The notes under the pieces: model-generated
Told to the model about the DNA's origin: nothing
Database searches by the model: none
Seen by the model: only the letters and a program-made list of their open reading frames with translations
In this document: positions 49,958-58,809 of the stretch, piece after piece
How positions within the stretch are numbered: the stretch's first letter is position 1
Layout of the letters: each line of letters starts with the position of its first letter
From: an uncultured Pelagibacteraceae bacterium
GTDB taxonomy: Bacteria; Pseudomonadota; Alphaproteobacteria; Pelagibacterales; Pelagibacteraceae
Assembly (NCBI GenBank): GCA_902634775.1
Contig: CACPLG010000003.1
Span: forward strand, 1-64,000
DNA length: 64,000 nt
Direction: 5' to 3'
Position numbers and translations under genes: made by a program

Positions 49958-52955
49958 TTATTCTTTCATTTTCTTTATCAAGAAATACTGTGTCTGATAC
50001 AGTTACTTTAATTGTTTTATTTATCATCGGAACTAAGAGCTTTTGTCCCTTGAGTTTTTTACCTTCTTTCAAAACCGCTAAAGCAATAGATTTTTTTAAA
50101 GTTGGACTAAAATAGCTTGAAGTTACATGTCCAAGCATATTCACAGGCTTTTTATTTTCGTTTTTAACAATTTGAGCACCTTCCTCTAAAATTTCATTAG
50201 GGTTATCAGTTAAAAGTCCTACTAATTGTTTTCTATCTTCTCTAATAGTATCGCTTCTATATAGAGATCGTTTACCAATAAAGTCATATTTTTTTTTACT
50301 AATTATCCAATCCATTTGAAGATCTACTGGTGTCATCGTTCCATCAGTATCTTGACCAACAATTATAAATCCTTTTTCAGCCCTTAAAAGGTGCATAGTC
50401 TCAGTTCCATAAGGAGTAATGTTAAATTCTTTTCCAGCTTCAATACATCTTTCCCAAATATATTTTCCGTATGATGCTTCAACATTAATTTCATAACTTA
50501 GTTCTCCTGTAAAACTTATACGCATAACTCTACAATTAATGTCACCAAGCTTTACCTCTTTAAATGACATATGTGGGAAACTTTCATCAGATAAATCTAA
50601 ATCTTTAAAAATTTTATTAATAATTTTTTTTGCATTTGGACCGCATACACTTGCTGTAGCATAATGATCCGTAACTGAAGTAAGAAATACATCTAATTCC
50701 GGCCATTCAGTTTGCAAATAATCCTCAAGCTTAGACATTACATTTGCTGCACCACCAGTTGTTGTTGTCATTAAATAGTGATTTTCACCAAGTCTTGTTG
50801 TTACTCCGTCATCGTAAACCATACCATCTTCATTAAGCATCAAACCATATCTACATTTTCCGATTTGTAATTTTGACCAAGCATTTGTGTAAACTCTATT
50901 AAGAAACTCATTTGCATCTGTACCTTGAATATCGATTTTTCCGAGTGTCGAAGCATCTAATATTCCAGTAGACTCTCTTGCAGCTTTACTTTCCCTTTGT
51001 ACAGCATCATGCATTGACTCACCATCTTTTGGATAATACCAAGCACGTTTCCATTGACCGACATTTTCAAACTTTGCATTGTTATCAACGTGCCAGTCAT
51101 GCATAGGAGTTTTTCTAAAGATATCAAAAAATTGACCAACGTTTCTACCTACTATGGTTCCAAAAGTAAGTGGTGTATATGGTGGTCTAAACGTTGTCGT
51201 ACCTAGATCACCCATATTAGTATTAGTTGTATCTGCAACTATACCCAAGGCATGCATGTTAGCAAGTTTACCTTGATCTGTACCCATACCAGTTGTTGTA
51301 TATCTTTTTACGTGTTCAATTGATTTAAAACCTTCTCGTAAAGCTAATTTTATATCTTTTGCAGTGCTATCATTTTGATAATCTAAAAATGGTTTTGTTT
51401 TACTTAACGGTTTATCTGATGGAAGTAACCATATATTTTTTTTCTCTTTTTCCTTTGAACATTTAACATCAATTTTATCAAAATTAGAATTTTCAATCTG
51501 CAAAAAATTTTTTGTATCTTTTATTGAATTTTTTAAAACATCATCTAGTTCGAAATCTCCTTTTGCAGAACCAATACTTAATTGATTTAAATTTGTTTTA
51601 TCTGGAACAAAAATATTATCTTTGTTATCAAACTTAAGTTTACCACCAGATTGTGTAAATAGATGAACCATTGGAGTCCAGCCACCAGAAATTGCTAAGC
51701 AATCACAACTCAATTCAATTTTTTTTCCGACAACATCATTGCCTTTATCATTTAGCTTCATTATTGTTATTTTGTTAATTCTTTTATAACCTTTAGTGTT
51801 TATTACTGTATGGTTCCAATAAATTTGTATCCCTAGACTTTTAACTTTATTTACTATTTCTGAAGATGAATTATCTCTTATATCTATTATTGCATTTAAT
51901 TTTGTGCCTGATTTATATAATGATAAGGCTGTTTCATAAGCACTGTCATTATTAGTAAATATAACATTTTCTAAACCACATCTTACACCATAATAGTCTA
52001 TATATTTTTTCACAGCAGATGCTAACATTATACCTGGTCTATCGTTGTTATGAAAAACTTGAGGTCTTTCTATAGCGCCAGTGGAGATAATTACTTTTTT
52101 TGCTCTTATTTTGTAAAGCCTTTGTCTGATTTTATTACTACGGTCATTAACACTTAAATGATCGGTTAAATTTTGCCTTGCTAGTAAAAAGTTGTAATTA
52201 TGATAAGCAGCAAGACTTGTTCTTGTTTTAATAATGATATTTTTATCATTTTTAATGTTTTCAATGAGTTTTTTTAACCATTCACTGCTTTTTTGATTAT
52301 CAATTTTAGAGATATCATTGTCATCATAAATTAATGAACCTCCTAATAATTCTTTGTCTTCTAACAATAAAACTTTTTTATTATCATCAGAAGCTATTTT
52401 AGCCGCTATTAAACCAGAAACACCACCTCCAACTATTAAGATATCACAGTGCATATATCTATGGTCGTACATATCTGGATCTTGTTTCGTTGGGGATTTT
52501 CCTAAGCCAGCAGATTTACGAATAAAGTATTCGTACTTCTCCCAAAAACTTGCTGGCCACATAAATGTTTTATAATAAAAGCCTGCAGGAAGAAGAGGTG
52601 ATAAAAAGTTATTTATTCCACCTATATCAAATTTTACACTTGGCCAACAATTCTGACTGTTACAAATTAAACCATCATATAATTCGATTTCAGTAGCTCG
52701 TACGTTAGGATCAGTTAAAGCATCGTCATTTCCTATTTGAAGAATTGCATTTGGCTCCTCAGAACCAGAAGTCATTATTCCTCTTGGTCTATGGTACTTA
52801 AAACTTCTTCCCACAAGATGAATATCGTTTGAAAGTAGGGCAGATGCAAGTGTATCGCCTTTATATCCGTATAGTTTTTTTCCATTAAAAATAAAAGATA
52901 GTTTTCTGGTTTCGTCTACAAATTGTTTATTATTTATTCTTAGATTTTTGGACAT
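49950..52955 (-). CDS. soxA: Sarcosine oxidase alpha subunit
   Basis: SoxA of 1001 aa. The N-terminus is a ferredoxin-like domain (about residues 20-105; YKGDTLASALLSNDIHLVGR). A Rossmann NAD-binding site DILIVGGGVSGLIAAKIA follows near residue 171. The C-terminal 400 residues are an aminomethyltransferase (GcvT) domain with tetrahydrofolate-binding features (LNRVYTNAWSKL, YGTETMHLLRAEKGF). The complex oxidises sarcosine to glycine, passing the methyl group to folate as methylene-THF. Confidence 0.97.
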   Translation of the reverse strand: MSKNLRINNKQFVDETRKLSFIFNGKKLYGYKGDTLASALLSNDIHLVGRSFKYHRPRGIMTSGSEEPNAILQIGNDDALTDPNVRATEIELYDGLICNSQNCWPSVKFDIGGINNFLSPLLPAGFYYKTFMWPASFWEKYEYFIRKSAGLGKSPTKQDPDMYDHRYMHCDILIVGGGVSGLIAAKIASDDNKKVLLLEDKELLGGSLIYDDNDISKIDNQKSSEWLKKLIENIKNDKNIIIKTRTSLAAYHNYNFLLARQNLTDHLSVNDRSNKIRQRLYKIRAKKVIISTGAIERPQVFHNNDRPGIMLASAVKKYIDYYGVRCGLENVIFTNNDSAYETALSLYKSGTKLNAIIDIRDNSSSEIVNKVKSLGIQIYWNHTVINTKGYKRINKITIMKLNDKGNDVVGKKIELSCDCLAISGGWTPMVHLFTQSGGKLKFDNKDNIFVPDKTNLNQLSIGSAKGDFELDDVLKNSIKDTKNFLQIENSNFDKIDVKCSKEKEKKNIWLLPSDKPLSKTKPFLDYQNDSTAKDIKLALREGFKSIEHVKRYTTTGMGTDQGKLANMHALGIVADTTNTNMGDLGTTTFRPPYTPLTFGTIVGRNVGQFFDIFRKTPMHDWHVDNNAKFENVGQWKRAWYYPKDGESMHDAVQRESKAARESTGILDASTLGKIDIQGTDANEFLNRVYTNAWSKLQIGKCRYGLMLNEDGMVYDDGVTTRLGENHYLMTTTTGGAANVMSKLEDYLQTEWPELDVFLTSVTDHYATASVCGPNAKKIINKIFKDLDLSDESFPHMSFKEVKLGDINCRVMRISFTGELSYEINVEASYGKYIWERCIEAGKEFNITPYGTETMHLLRAEKGFIIVGQDTDGTMTPVDLQMDWIISKKKYDFIGKRSLYRSDTIREDRKQLVGLLTDNPNEILEEGAQIVKNENKKPVNMLGHVTSSYFSPTLKKSIALAVLKEGKKLKGQKLLVPMINKTIKVTVSDTVFLDKENERING

Positions 52956-53230
52956 TATAATTTTGGTGGTTGTTCACCCATTTTGTATATTTTTTCTATT
53001 TTATCATTTGAGGTATCACGAGCTACATTAAACCATTTTCTACATCCATGTGCATGATTCCATCTTTCAAATTGGATACCTTTAATATTTTTTCTCATAA
53101 ATAAATATTCTGCCCATTGATCATCATTTAATTCGGTAGGTTGTTTAGGTCTTGCTATATGAGCTTCACCACCAGAAACAAATTCTGATTGATCTCTTTC
53201 ACCACAATATGGACAATTAATTAAAAACAT
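52955..53230 (-). CDS. soxD: Sarcosine oxidase delta subunit
   Basis: A 91-aa SoxD. CPYCGERDQSEF at residues 6-17 and HAHGCRKWFNVARD form the structural zinc site of this subunit. It overlaps soxB and soxA by one base each, in the canonical soxBDAG order. Confidence 0.96.
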   Translation of the reverse strand: MFLINCPYCGERDQSEFVSGGEAHIARPKQPTELNDDQWAEYLFMRKNIKGIQFERWNHAHGCRKWFNVARDTSNDKIEKIYKMGEQPPKL

Positions 53231-54483
53231 TAGTGGGCAACAGCTGCTGCTCCATGTTCATCTACTAGATCACCACTTACAAATCTATTAATGTTAAATG
53301 CAGCATTTAATTTATGTGGTTCATCGTTAGCGATTGTATGAGCAAATAAATCGCCTGAACCAGGTGTTGCTTTAAATCCACCAGTTCCCCAACCACAATT
53401 AAAATAAAGACCTTTGATTGATGTTTTACTAATTATCGGGCTTGCATCTGGACAAATGTCAACAATTCCACCCCATTGTCTTAACATCTTCATTCTACTA
53501 AAAATTGGATATAATTCTAATATAGCTTTAAGTGTTTCTTCTACAATATTAAAGCTTCCCTTTTGTGTGTAAGAAACATAAGAGTCAGTTCCCGCACCAA
53601 TAACTAATTCACCTTTATCTGATTGACTCACATAAGCATGAACAGAATTTGACATTACAACAGTATCGATTATTGGTTTTACTGGCTCCGATACAAGCGC
53701 TTGTAAAGGTTTACTTTCGAGTGGTAACTTAAGTCCCGCCATATTTGCTATTACGCTTGAATGTCCTGCAGCAACAACGCCAATCTTTTTAGTTTTAATA
53801 AATCCTTTTGTTGTTTCTAGACCTTCAACTGAATCTCCATTTCTTTTAATACCTTTGACTTCGCAATTTTGAATTATATCGACTCCCATTTCATCAGCGC
53901 CTCTTGCATAACCCCAAGCAACAGCATCATGTCTAGCTGTACCAGCTCTTTTTTGTAATGTACCACCTAATACTGGATACCTAATATCTTGAGAAGTATT
54001 TATTATCGGACAAAACTTTTTTACTTCATTTGTTTCCAACCAAACAGCATCAATACCATTTAATCTATTTGCGTGAGTTCTTCTTTTTAGATCTCTTACA
54101 TCTTGTAAATTGTGAGCCAAATTCATAACTCCTCTTTGGCTGAACATTACATTGTAATTAAGTTCTTGGGACAAACCTTCCCAAATCTTTAATGCGTGAT
54201 CATATAAACCTGCGCTGGCGTCCCATAAATAATTTGATCTGATAATTGTAGTATTTCTTCCAGTGTTACCTCCACCAATCCAACCTTTTTCAACAACAGC
54301 AATGTTTGTTAAATTATGTTTTTTCGCTAAATAATATGCAGTGGCTAAACCGTGACCGCCGCCGCCAACAATTACAGCATCATACTCTTTTTTAGGTTCA
54401 GGATCTCTCCATGCTCTTTGCCAATTTTCATGGTTGCTAAAAGCATTCTTTATTAAAGAAAATATAGAATATTTATTTTTCAT
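53230..54483 (-). CDS. soxB: Sarcosine oxidase beta subunit
   Basis: SoxB of 417 aa, the FAD/FMN subunit where sarcosine is oxidised. The dinucleotide-binding [20 protein letters not shown] occurs at residues 35-54. H175-type flavin residues fall in [17 protein letters not shown], and the C-terminal [14 protein letters not shown] is conserved. First gene of the operon, with a 62-base gap to tRNA-Ser that holds the likely control region. Confidence 0.97.
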   Translation of the reverse strand: MKNKYSIFSLIKNAFSNHENWQRAWRDPEPKKEYDAVIVGGGGHGLATAYYLAKKHNLTNIAVVEKGWIGGGNTGRNTTIIRSNYLWDASAGLYDHALKIWEGLSQELNYNVMFSQRGVMNLAHNLQDVRDLKRRTHANRLNGIDAVWLETNEVKKFCPIINTSQDIRYPVLGGTLQKRAGTARHDAVAWGYARGADEMGVDIIQNCEVKGIKRNGDSVEGLETTKGFIKTKKIGVVAAGHSSVIANMAGLKLPLESKPLQALVSEPVKPIIDTVVMSNSVHAYVSQSDKGELVIGAGTDSYVSYTQKGSFNIVEETLKAILELYPIFSRMKMLRQWGGIVDICPDASPIISKTSIKGLYFNCGWGTGGFKATPGSGDLFAHTIANDEPHKLNAAFNINRFVSGDLVDEHGAAAVAH

Positions 54484-54502
54484 TTTTTGAGAAATTACTT
54501 GA

Positions 54503-54529
54503 TAAATATTGAATATTCAATGATTTCAA
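54503..54529 (-). promoter_or_regulatory. Candidate sox operon promoter with a palindromic operator
   Basis: On the minus strand TTGAAA (54529-54524) could act as -35, with TATTTA (54508-54503) 15 bases on as a weak -10. Almost the whole spacer is a perfect 14-base palindrome, ATTGAATATTCAAT (54508-54521). A symmetrical site inside the promoter ahead of soxB suggests a dimeric regulator. Confidence 0.4.
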
Positions 54530-54545
54530 GTTACACAGTATATAA

Positions 54546-54640
54546 GGAAGGATGGGTGAGCTGGTTTAAACCAGCGGTTTGCTAAACCGCCGTACGCTTG
54601 AAAAGGTGTACCGAGGGTTCGAATCCCTCTCCTTCCGCCA
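54546..54640 (+). tRNA. tRNA-Ser (GCT)
   Basis: A 95-nt class II tRNA with encoded CCA. Acceptor GGAAGGA (54546-54552) pairs with TCCTTCC (54630-54636), with G as discriminator. Anticodon GCT is at 54581-54583 in the loop TTGCTAA, followed by a long variable arm typical of serine tRNA. It stands between divergent soxB and convergent slt, with 11 bases to the slt stop. Confidence 0.97.
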
Positions 54641-54651
54641 TTTTTCAGAAA

Positions 54652-56901
54652 TTAGTATAGTGGGTAATTAGCGAAAAAATCTTTCATTTTGATAGGTTTT
54701 TGCTCTAGCACATATCGATAAACGTTATAATTTTCTAAAACTCTTTGAACATAGTTTCTTGTTTCTTTAAATTTTATAAGCTCAATCCAATCAACATAAT
54801 CCACTTGATCCTTTTGAGGATTTTTATTTATTTTTTTCCAATATCTTACTCTTTTAGGGCCCGCATTATAAGCGGCAATAGCAAAAGGATAGGCGCCATC
54901 ATATTCTAAAATTAATCCTGCTAAATAATGAGATCCTAAATTAATATTGTATTCAGGATCTGAAGTTAATCTTGATTTTGAATATGGTAGCTTAGCTTGT
55001 TTTGCAACAATCTTAGCTGTGTAAGTCATAAGTTGCATCATACCTCTCGCACCAGCGTAACTATTTGCTTTACTATCAAATTCACTCTCTTGTCTTATAA
55101 CTGCAAGTATCAATGCAGGGTTAGGAATTTTTCTTCCCCCAACCATAGTTGGTGTGCTGATAACAGGATAGTTATATTGATTGTGAAATCTTTTTTCATA
55201 AGATGCCAATTTAGATATTTGAATTGCAAAATCATATCTTGAAATTTCAGTAGCAAGTTCTGCAGCTAGAACTTCACTTCCTTGATCTATATTATCAAGA
55301 GCTAAATGACGTAAAATATGTTTTGTATATTTATCTCTTTCTATCTCATAAAGTAAATAAACGAGTTTATATAATTTCTTGTCCTTAAATTCTTTTTTGT
55401 ATTTATCGTTTGCTTTCATTGTTTCATTTAAAGAAAATGTTTCGTCTGGTTTAATTTTCATATGTGCAAGTTGGCCGTAATATGTAGTCGGAAATTTTGA
55501 CGCTTCACCGTAATATTTATCAGCTGTTACGGGATCACCCAGTTTTTCATATGTTCTTCCTAACCAAAATGCTCCTCTAGATAAACTTATTGGATAACCA
55601 ACATTTTGATAAAAAGATTTAAAGTGTTCTCTTGCTAAAATTGGATCATTTAAGAAACTTAAAGCAATCCATCCACTAAACCATTCTGCCTCAGCGTATT
55701 CCGGCGTTCCTTGTTCTAATGAGTGGTTATTGACAATTTTGTAGGCTGTTTGATATTTCTTTTTATAAATTAACGATCTTCCAATAATTGACCTTTCCAC
55801 CCACCATTTGTCTGGTCTTACCATATAACTCTTAGTATTCTTAATGTTTAACAAAATTTCTAATGAGCTATCTACTCGACCTCTTTTTCTTCTCCATTTT
55901 AATCTGTCATAGTTAAGACCTGGGTCATTTCTGAAACTTTCAGGCACCTTTGAAATTGCATTGTCTACACCATATGATTTACTCATTAGCAATTGCCTCG
56001 CAGTATAAAGAAGCTGATAATCTTTCGGTAAATATCTTAACATTCTTTTTAAATCCCAATATTTATTTTCCCAAGCTAGGTAATCAGCCCTTCTAATATG
56101 GTCTTCTGATGATAAATATTTTTTTATTCGTTTGTATGTAGGTCTAAGTTCTGCTTTAGATAATTCGGCAGTAATCCATCCTTTTTTTATCAATTTTATA
56201 CCGTCTACATTTTGCCCATCTTGTAATAAGCTTTCCCCCAAAACTATCTCTCCGTATCCACTTAATGGTTTTTTATCCTCGAATAAATCTATTATTTTTT
56301 TGTGACCAATTTTTTTAACTGATAATTTCTTTTCAGATAGATATTCAATTCTACCACGACGAGGATAAGTTTCATTTCTTTTTAAAAATGAACTATAGTC
56401 AGAATAATTTGCATTATTGTTTCTTTCTAATAGGTATCTCCACATTGTGAAATCATAAATTGACTTATCTTTTGCACGAGAAGCAATTTTGATTGCACTT
56501 TGCCACTTTTTTCTTTTGATTAAATCTAAAGATTGTTGAGCTATTTTTACGTCTTTTTTACTATAGTATTTTGATTTCTTAACTTTCTCCTTTTTTGGCT
56601 CTGTCTTTTTAACAATTATTGTTGGTTTCTTTTTAGGTAGCAAAATCCCTATATCTTGAAAATTCTTATCGGTTTCTGCTTTTTCAACCTTTTCTTTTTT
56701 TTCTTCTTGAATTTCTCTCCCTTTTTTAACCGTAGGTTTTATTGGAGGTATAATATTTTTTTTTGATATAATCTTTTTTTTAACCTCATCAGACAATGTT
56801 GGTTTTTTTGGTGGAATAATTAACTCACTTGAAAATGAATATGAGCCTAAAATTAACAGAAAGATTAAAATAAATTTGATAAATATTTTAAAAAAGATCA
56901 T
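54652..56901 (-). CDS. slt: Soluble lytic murein transglycosylase (Slt type)
   Basis: A 749-aa exported protein, signal peptide MIFFKIFIKFILIFLLILG... to about residue 26. A long alpha-helical superhelix precedes the C-terminal lysozyme-like SLT domain. The catalytic glutamate is in ILAVIRQESEFDSKANS (near 608), with GARGMMQLMTYTAK and AIAAYNAGPKRVRYW. It cleaves peptidoglycan to 1,6-anhydromuramyl products. Residues 27-100 contain three PP/LPxKPT motifs in a lysine-rich linker. Divergent from dapA. Confidence 0.95.
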   Translation of the reverse strand: MIFFKIFIKFILIFLLILGSYSFSSELIIPPKKPTLSDEVKKKIISKKNIIPPIKPTVKKGREIQEEKKEKVEKAETDKNFQDIGILLPKKKPTIIVKKTEPKKEKVKKSKYYSKKDVKIAQQSLDLIKRKKWQSAIKIASRAKDKSIYDFTMWRYLLERNNNANYSDYSSFLKRNETYPRRGRIEYLSEKKLSVKKIGHKKIIDLFEDKKPLSGYGEIVLGESLLQDGQNVDGIKLIKKGWITAELSKAELRPTYKRIKKYLSSEDHIRRADYLAWENKYWDLKRMLRYLPKDYQLLYTARQLLMSKSYGVDNAISKVPESFRNDPGLNYDRLKWRRKRGRVDSSLEILLNIKNTKSYMVRPDKWWVERSIIGRSLIYKKKYQTAYKIVNNHSLEQGTPEYAEAEWFSGWIALSFLNDPILAREHFKSFYQNVGYPISLSRGAFWLGRTYEKLGDPVTADKYYGEASKFPTTYYGQLAHMKIKPDETFSLNETMKANDKYKKEFKDKKLYKLVYLLYEIERDKYTKHILRHLALDNIDQGSEVLAAELATEISRYDFAIQISKLASYEKRFHNQYNYPVISTPTMVGGRKIPNPALILAVIRQESEFDSKANSYAGARGMMQLMTYTAKIVAKQAKLPYSKSRLTSDPEYNINLGSHYLAGLILEYDGAYPFAIAAYNAGPKRVRYWKKINKNPQKDQVDYVDWIELIKFKETRNYVQRVLENYNVYRYVLEQKPIKMKDFFANYPLY

Positions 56902-56941
56902 ATTTTTGTAAATGAATCGATAATCTATGTTATAAAGTTAT

Positions 56942-57823
56942 ATGTTTAAAGGATCAAATGTTGCGTTATTAACTCCGTTTAAGAATAATAGATTAGACGA
57001 AGATTGTTATATCAAACTAATAAATTTTCATATTGAAAATGGAACAAATGGTTTAGTTCCTGCAGGAACAACTGGTGAATCGCCCACATTGAGCCATGAA
57101 GAGCATGAAAAAGTCATTGAGCTTTGTATTAAAGAAGCAAAAGGCAAAATTCCGGTAATTGCAGGCACTGGATCAAATTCTACAACTGAAGCTGTAGCTC
57201 TAACAAAGCATGCAGAAAAGGCAGGAGCAGATGGCGTACTTGTAGTTACTCCATATTACAACAAACCAACACAAGAAGGTTTATATCAACATTACAAATC
57301 AATTAATGATAATACAAGTTTGCCAATTATTATTTATAATATTCCAAGTCGCTGCGTTATTGATATGTCAGTTGATACAATGGCAAGACTTTATGAACTT
57401 AAAAATATCGCAGGTGTAAAAGATGCGACAGGAGACCTAAATAGACTTGATCAAACTTTAAAAAAATTGGGTCCTGATTTTATTCAGCTAACTGGTGAAG
57501 ATGGCCTTGCTTTTGAATTTAATAAAAGAGGAGGGGTTGGTATAATTTCAGTTACAGCAAATATAGCACCCAAGTTATGTTCCGATTTTCAAAAATTTTC
57601 AAAATCAAATTCTGATAATGAAATTAAAGAAGCTGAAAGAATTGATGCTTTGCTTCAACCACTTCATAAAGCTCTATTCATTGAAAGCAATCCAGCACCT
57701 GCAAAATATGCAGCTAAACTTTTAGGGCTATGCAGTGATGATGTTAGACTGCCATTAGTTAAAATACAAGAATCCACTAAGGAAAAAGTAAAAGAAGCAT
57801 TATTGTCTGCAAAATTATTGTAG
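56942..57823 (+). CDS. dapA: 4-hydroxy-tetrahydrodipicolinate synthase
   Basis: DapA of 293 aa, condensing pyruvate with aspartate semialdehyde in lysine and diaminopimelate synthesis. [15 protein letters not shown] is the substrate motif, [18 protein letters not shown] has the catalytic tyrosine (near 134), and [12 protein letters not shown] has the Schiff-base lysine (near 162). It starts the dapA-to-recO run; smpB follows by one base. Confidence 0.98.
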   Translation: MFKGSNVALLTPFKNNRLDEDCYIKLINFHIENGTNGLVPAGTTGESPTLSHEEHEKVIELCIKEAKGKIPVIAGTGSNSTTEAVALTKHAEKAGADGVLVVTPYYNKPTQEGLYQHYKSINDNTSLPIIIYNIPSRCVIDMSVDTMARLYELKNIAGVKDATGDLNRLDQTLKKLGPDFIQLTGEDGLAFEFNKRGGVGIISVTANIAPKLCSDFQKFSKSNSDNEIKEAERIDALLQPLHKALFIESNPAPAKYAAKLLGLCSDDVRLPLVKIQESTKEKVKEALLSAKLL

Positions 57824-57824
57824 C

Positions 57825-58292
57825 ATGGTAAAAAAAGAACCTGGACACAAAATAATTTGTTTAAATAGAAAAGCATCCTTTAATTTTTTTCTCCAAGAAA
57901 TTTTAGAAGCAGGAATTGTATTAAAAGGATCTGAGATTAAGTCTGTAAGAGCAGGAAAAGTAAATATAGCAGAATCATATGCTATTGAAAAAGATGGTGA
58001 ATTTTTTTTAGTAAATTCACATATACCAATTTATAAAGAGGCAAGTTTTACTAACCATAATCCTAGAGAAGAGAGAAAGCTGTTGTTAAATAAAAGAGAG
58101 ATAAAAAAATTAATTGGTAAAGTTAATAGAGATGGATTGTCACTTATTCCTCTTAAAATGTATTTTAAAAAAGGGAGGGCAAAGTTAGAAATTGCCGTCG
58201 CAAAAGGCAAAAAAAGATTTGATAAACGACAAACAAAAAAAACAAGGGATTGGAACCGTGATAAAGCAAGATATTTTAGAAAATCGTCATAA
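57825..58292 (+). CDS. smpB: SsrA-binding protein SmpB
   Basis: SmpB of 155 aa, partner of tmRNA in rescuing stalled ribosomes. [20 protein letters not shown] and [15 protein letters not shown] are family motifs, and the C-terminal tail is basic ([20 protein letters not shown]). The tmRNA gene is not in the window. The last 35 bases overlap folK. Confidence 0.98.
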   Translation: MVKKEPGHKIICLNRKASFNFFLQEILEAGIVLKGSEIKSVRAGKVNIAESYAIEKDGEFFLVNSHIPIYKEASFTNHNPREERKLLLNKREIKKLIGKVNRDGLSLIPLKMYFKKGRAKLEIAVAKGKKRFDKRQTKKTRDWNRDKARYFRKSS

Positions 58293-58809
58293 TACAATCA
58301 TACTGGCACTAGGTTCAAATTTGGGAAATAGAGCTGATAATATTGAAAAAACTAAGTTTCATTTATCTCATTTTTGTTACTTTCTTAAAGTCTCAAAACT
58401 TTATGAAACACCATCGTGGCCAAACCAATCTAATCCAAAATTTTTAAACCTCATTATTGAATGTAAAACAAATTTAACAATTATTGATTTGTTTGAAAAA
58501 ATAAAAAAAATAGAAACATTATTAGGAAGAAAAAAAAGTATAAAAAACGCACCACGAACTTGCGATATTGATATAATTGATTTCAACAATACTTGTAAAA
58601 GCATTACTCACAATGGAGAAAAAATTATTACTCCACACCCAAGAATGCATCAAAGAAATTTTACTTTAATTCCATTATATGAAATAAAAAAAAACTGGAT
58701 ACATCCAAAAAATAAGCAAAAAATAGATATTTTAATAAAAAAATTAAACCCTAAATCAATTAGTGATATAAAGATTTATCAAAGTAATGGTATAATCAAA
58801 TATGCTTAA
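58258..58809 (+). CDS. folK: HPPK, 7,8-dihydro-6-hydroxymethylpterin pyrophosphokinase
   Basis: FolK of about 183 aa in folate synthesis. [16 protein letters not shown] is the N-terminal motif, LETPSW-type substrate residues appear as [16 protein letters not shown], and the ATP/Mg motif is [11 protein letters not shown] choose GTG at 58258 because AGGGA stands about nine bases upstream and the protein then begins just before the conserved strand. A longer frame from 58192 lies wholly within smpB. It overlaps the next gene by eight bases. Confidence 0.9.
   Translation: MIKQDILENRHNTIILALGSNLGNRADNIEKTKFHLSHFCYFLKVSKLYETPSWPNQSNPKFLNLIIECKTNLTIIDLFEKIKKIETLLGRKKSIKNAPRTCDIDIIDFNNTCKSITHNGEKIITPHPRMHQRNFTLIPLYEIKKNWIHPKNKQKIDILIKKLNPKSISDIKIYQSNGIIKYA

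Noticed and set aside
56902..56941. Promoter in the slt/dapA divergent gap
   Set aside because: TTGTAA and TATAAA are present but 19 bases apart, and the start would fall almost on the dapA ATG; not distinguishable from AT-rich background.
58192..58257. Upstream start of folK inside smpB
   Set aside because: The extension is the out-of-frame translation of the SmpB tail; GTG at 58258 has an SD and fits the family.
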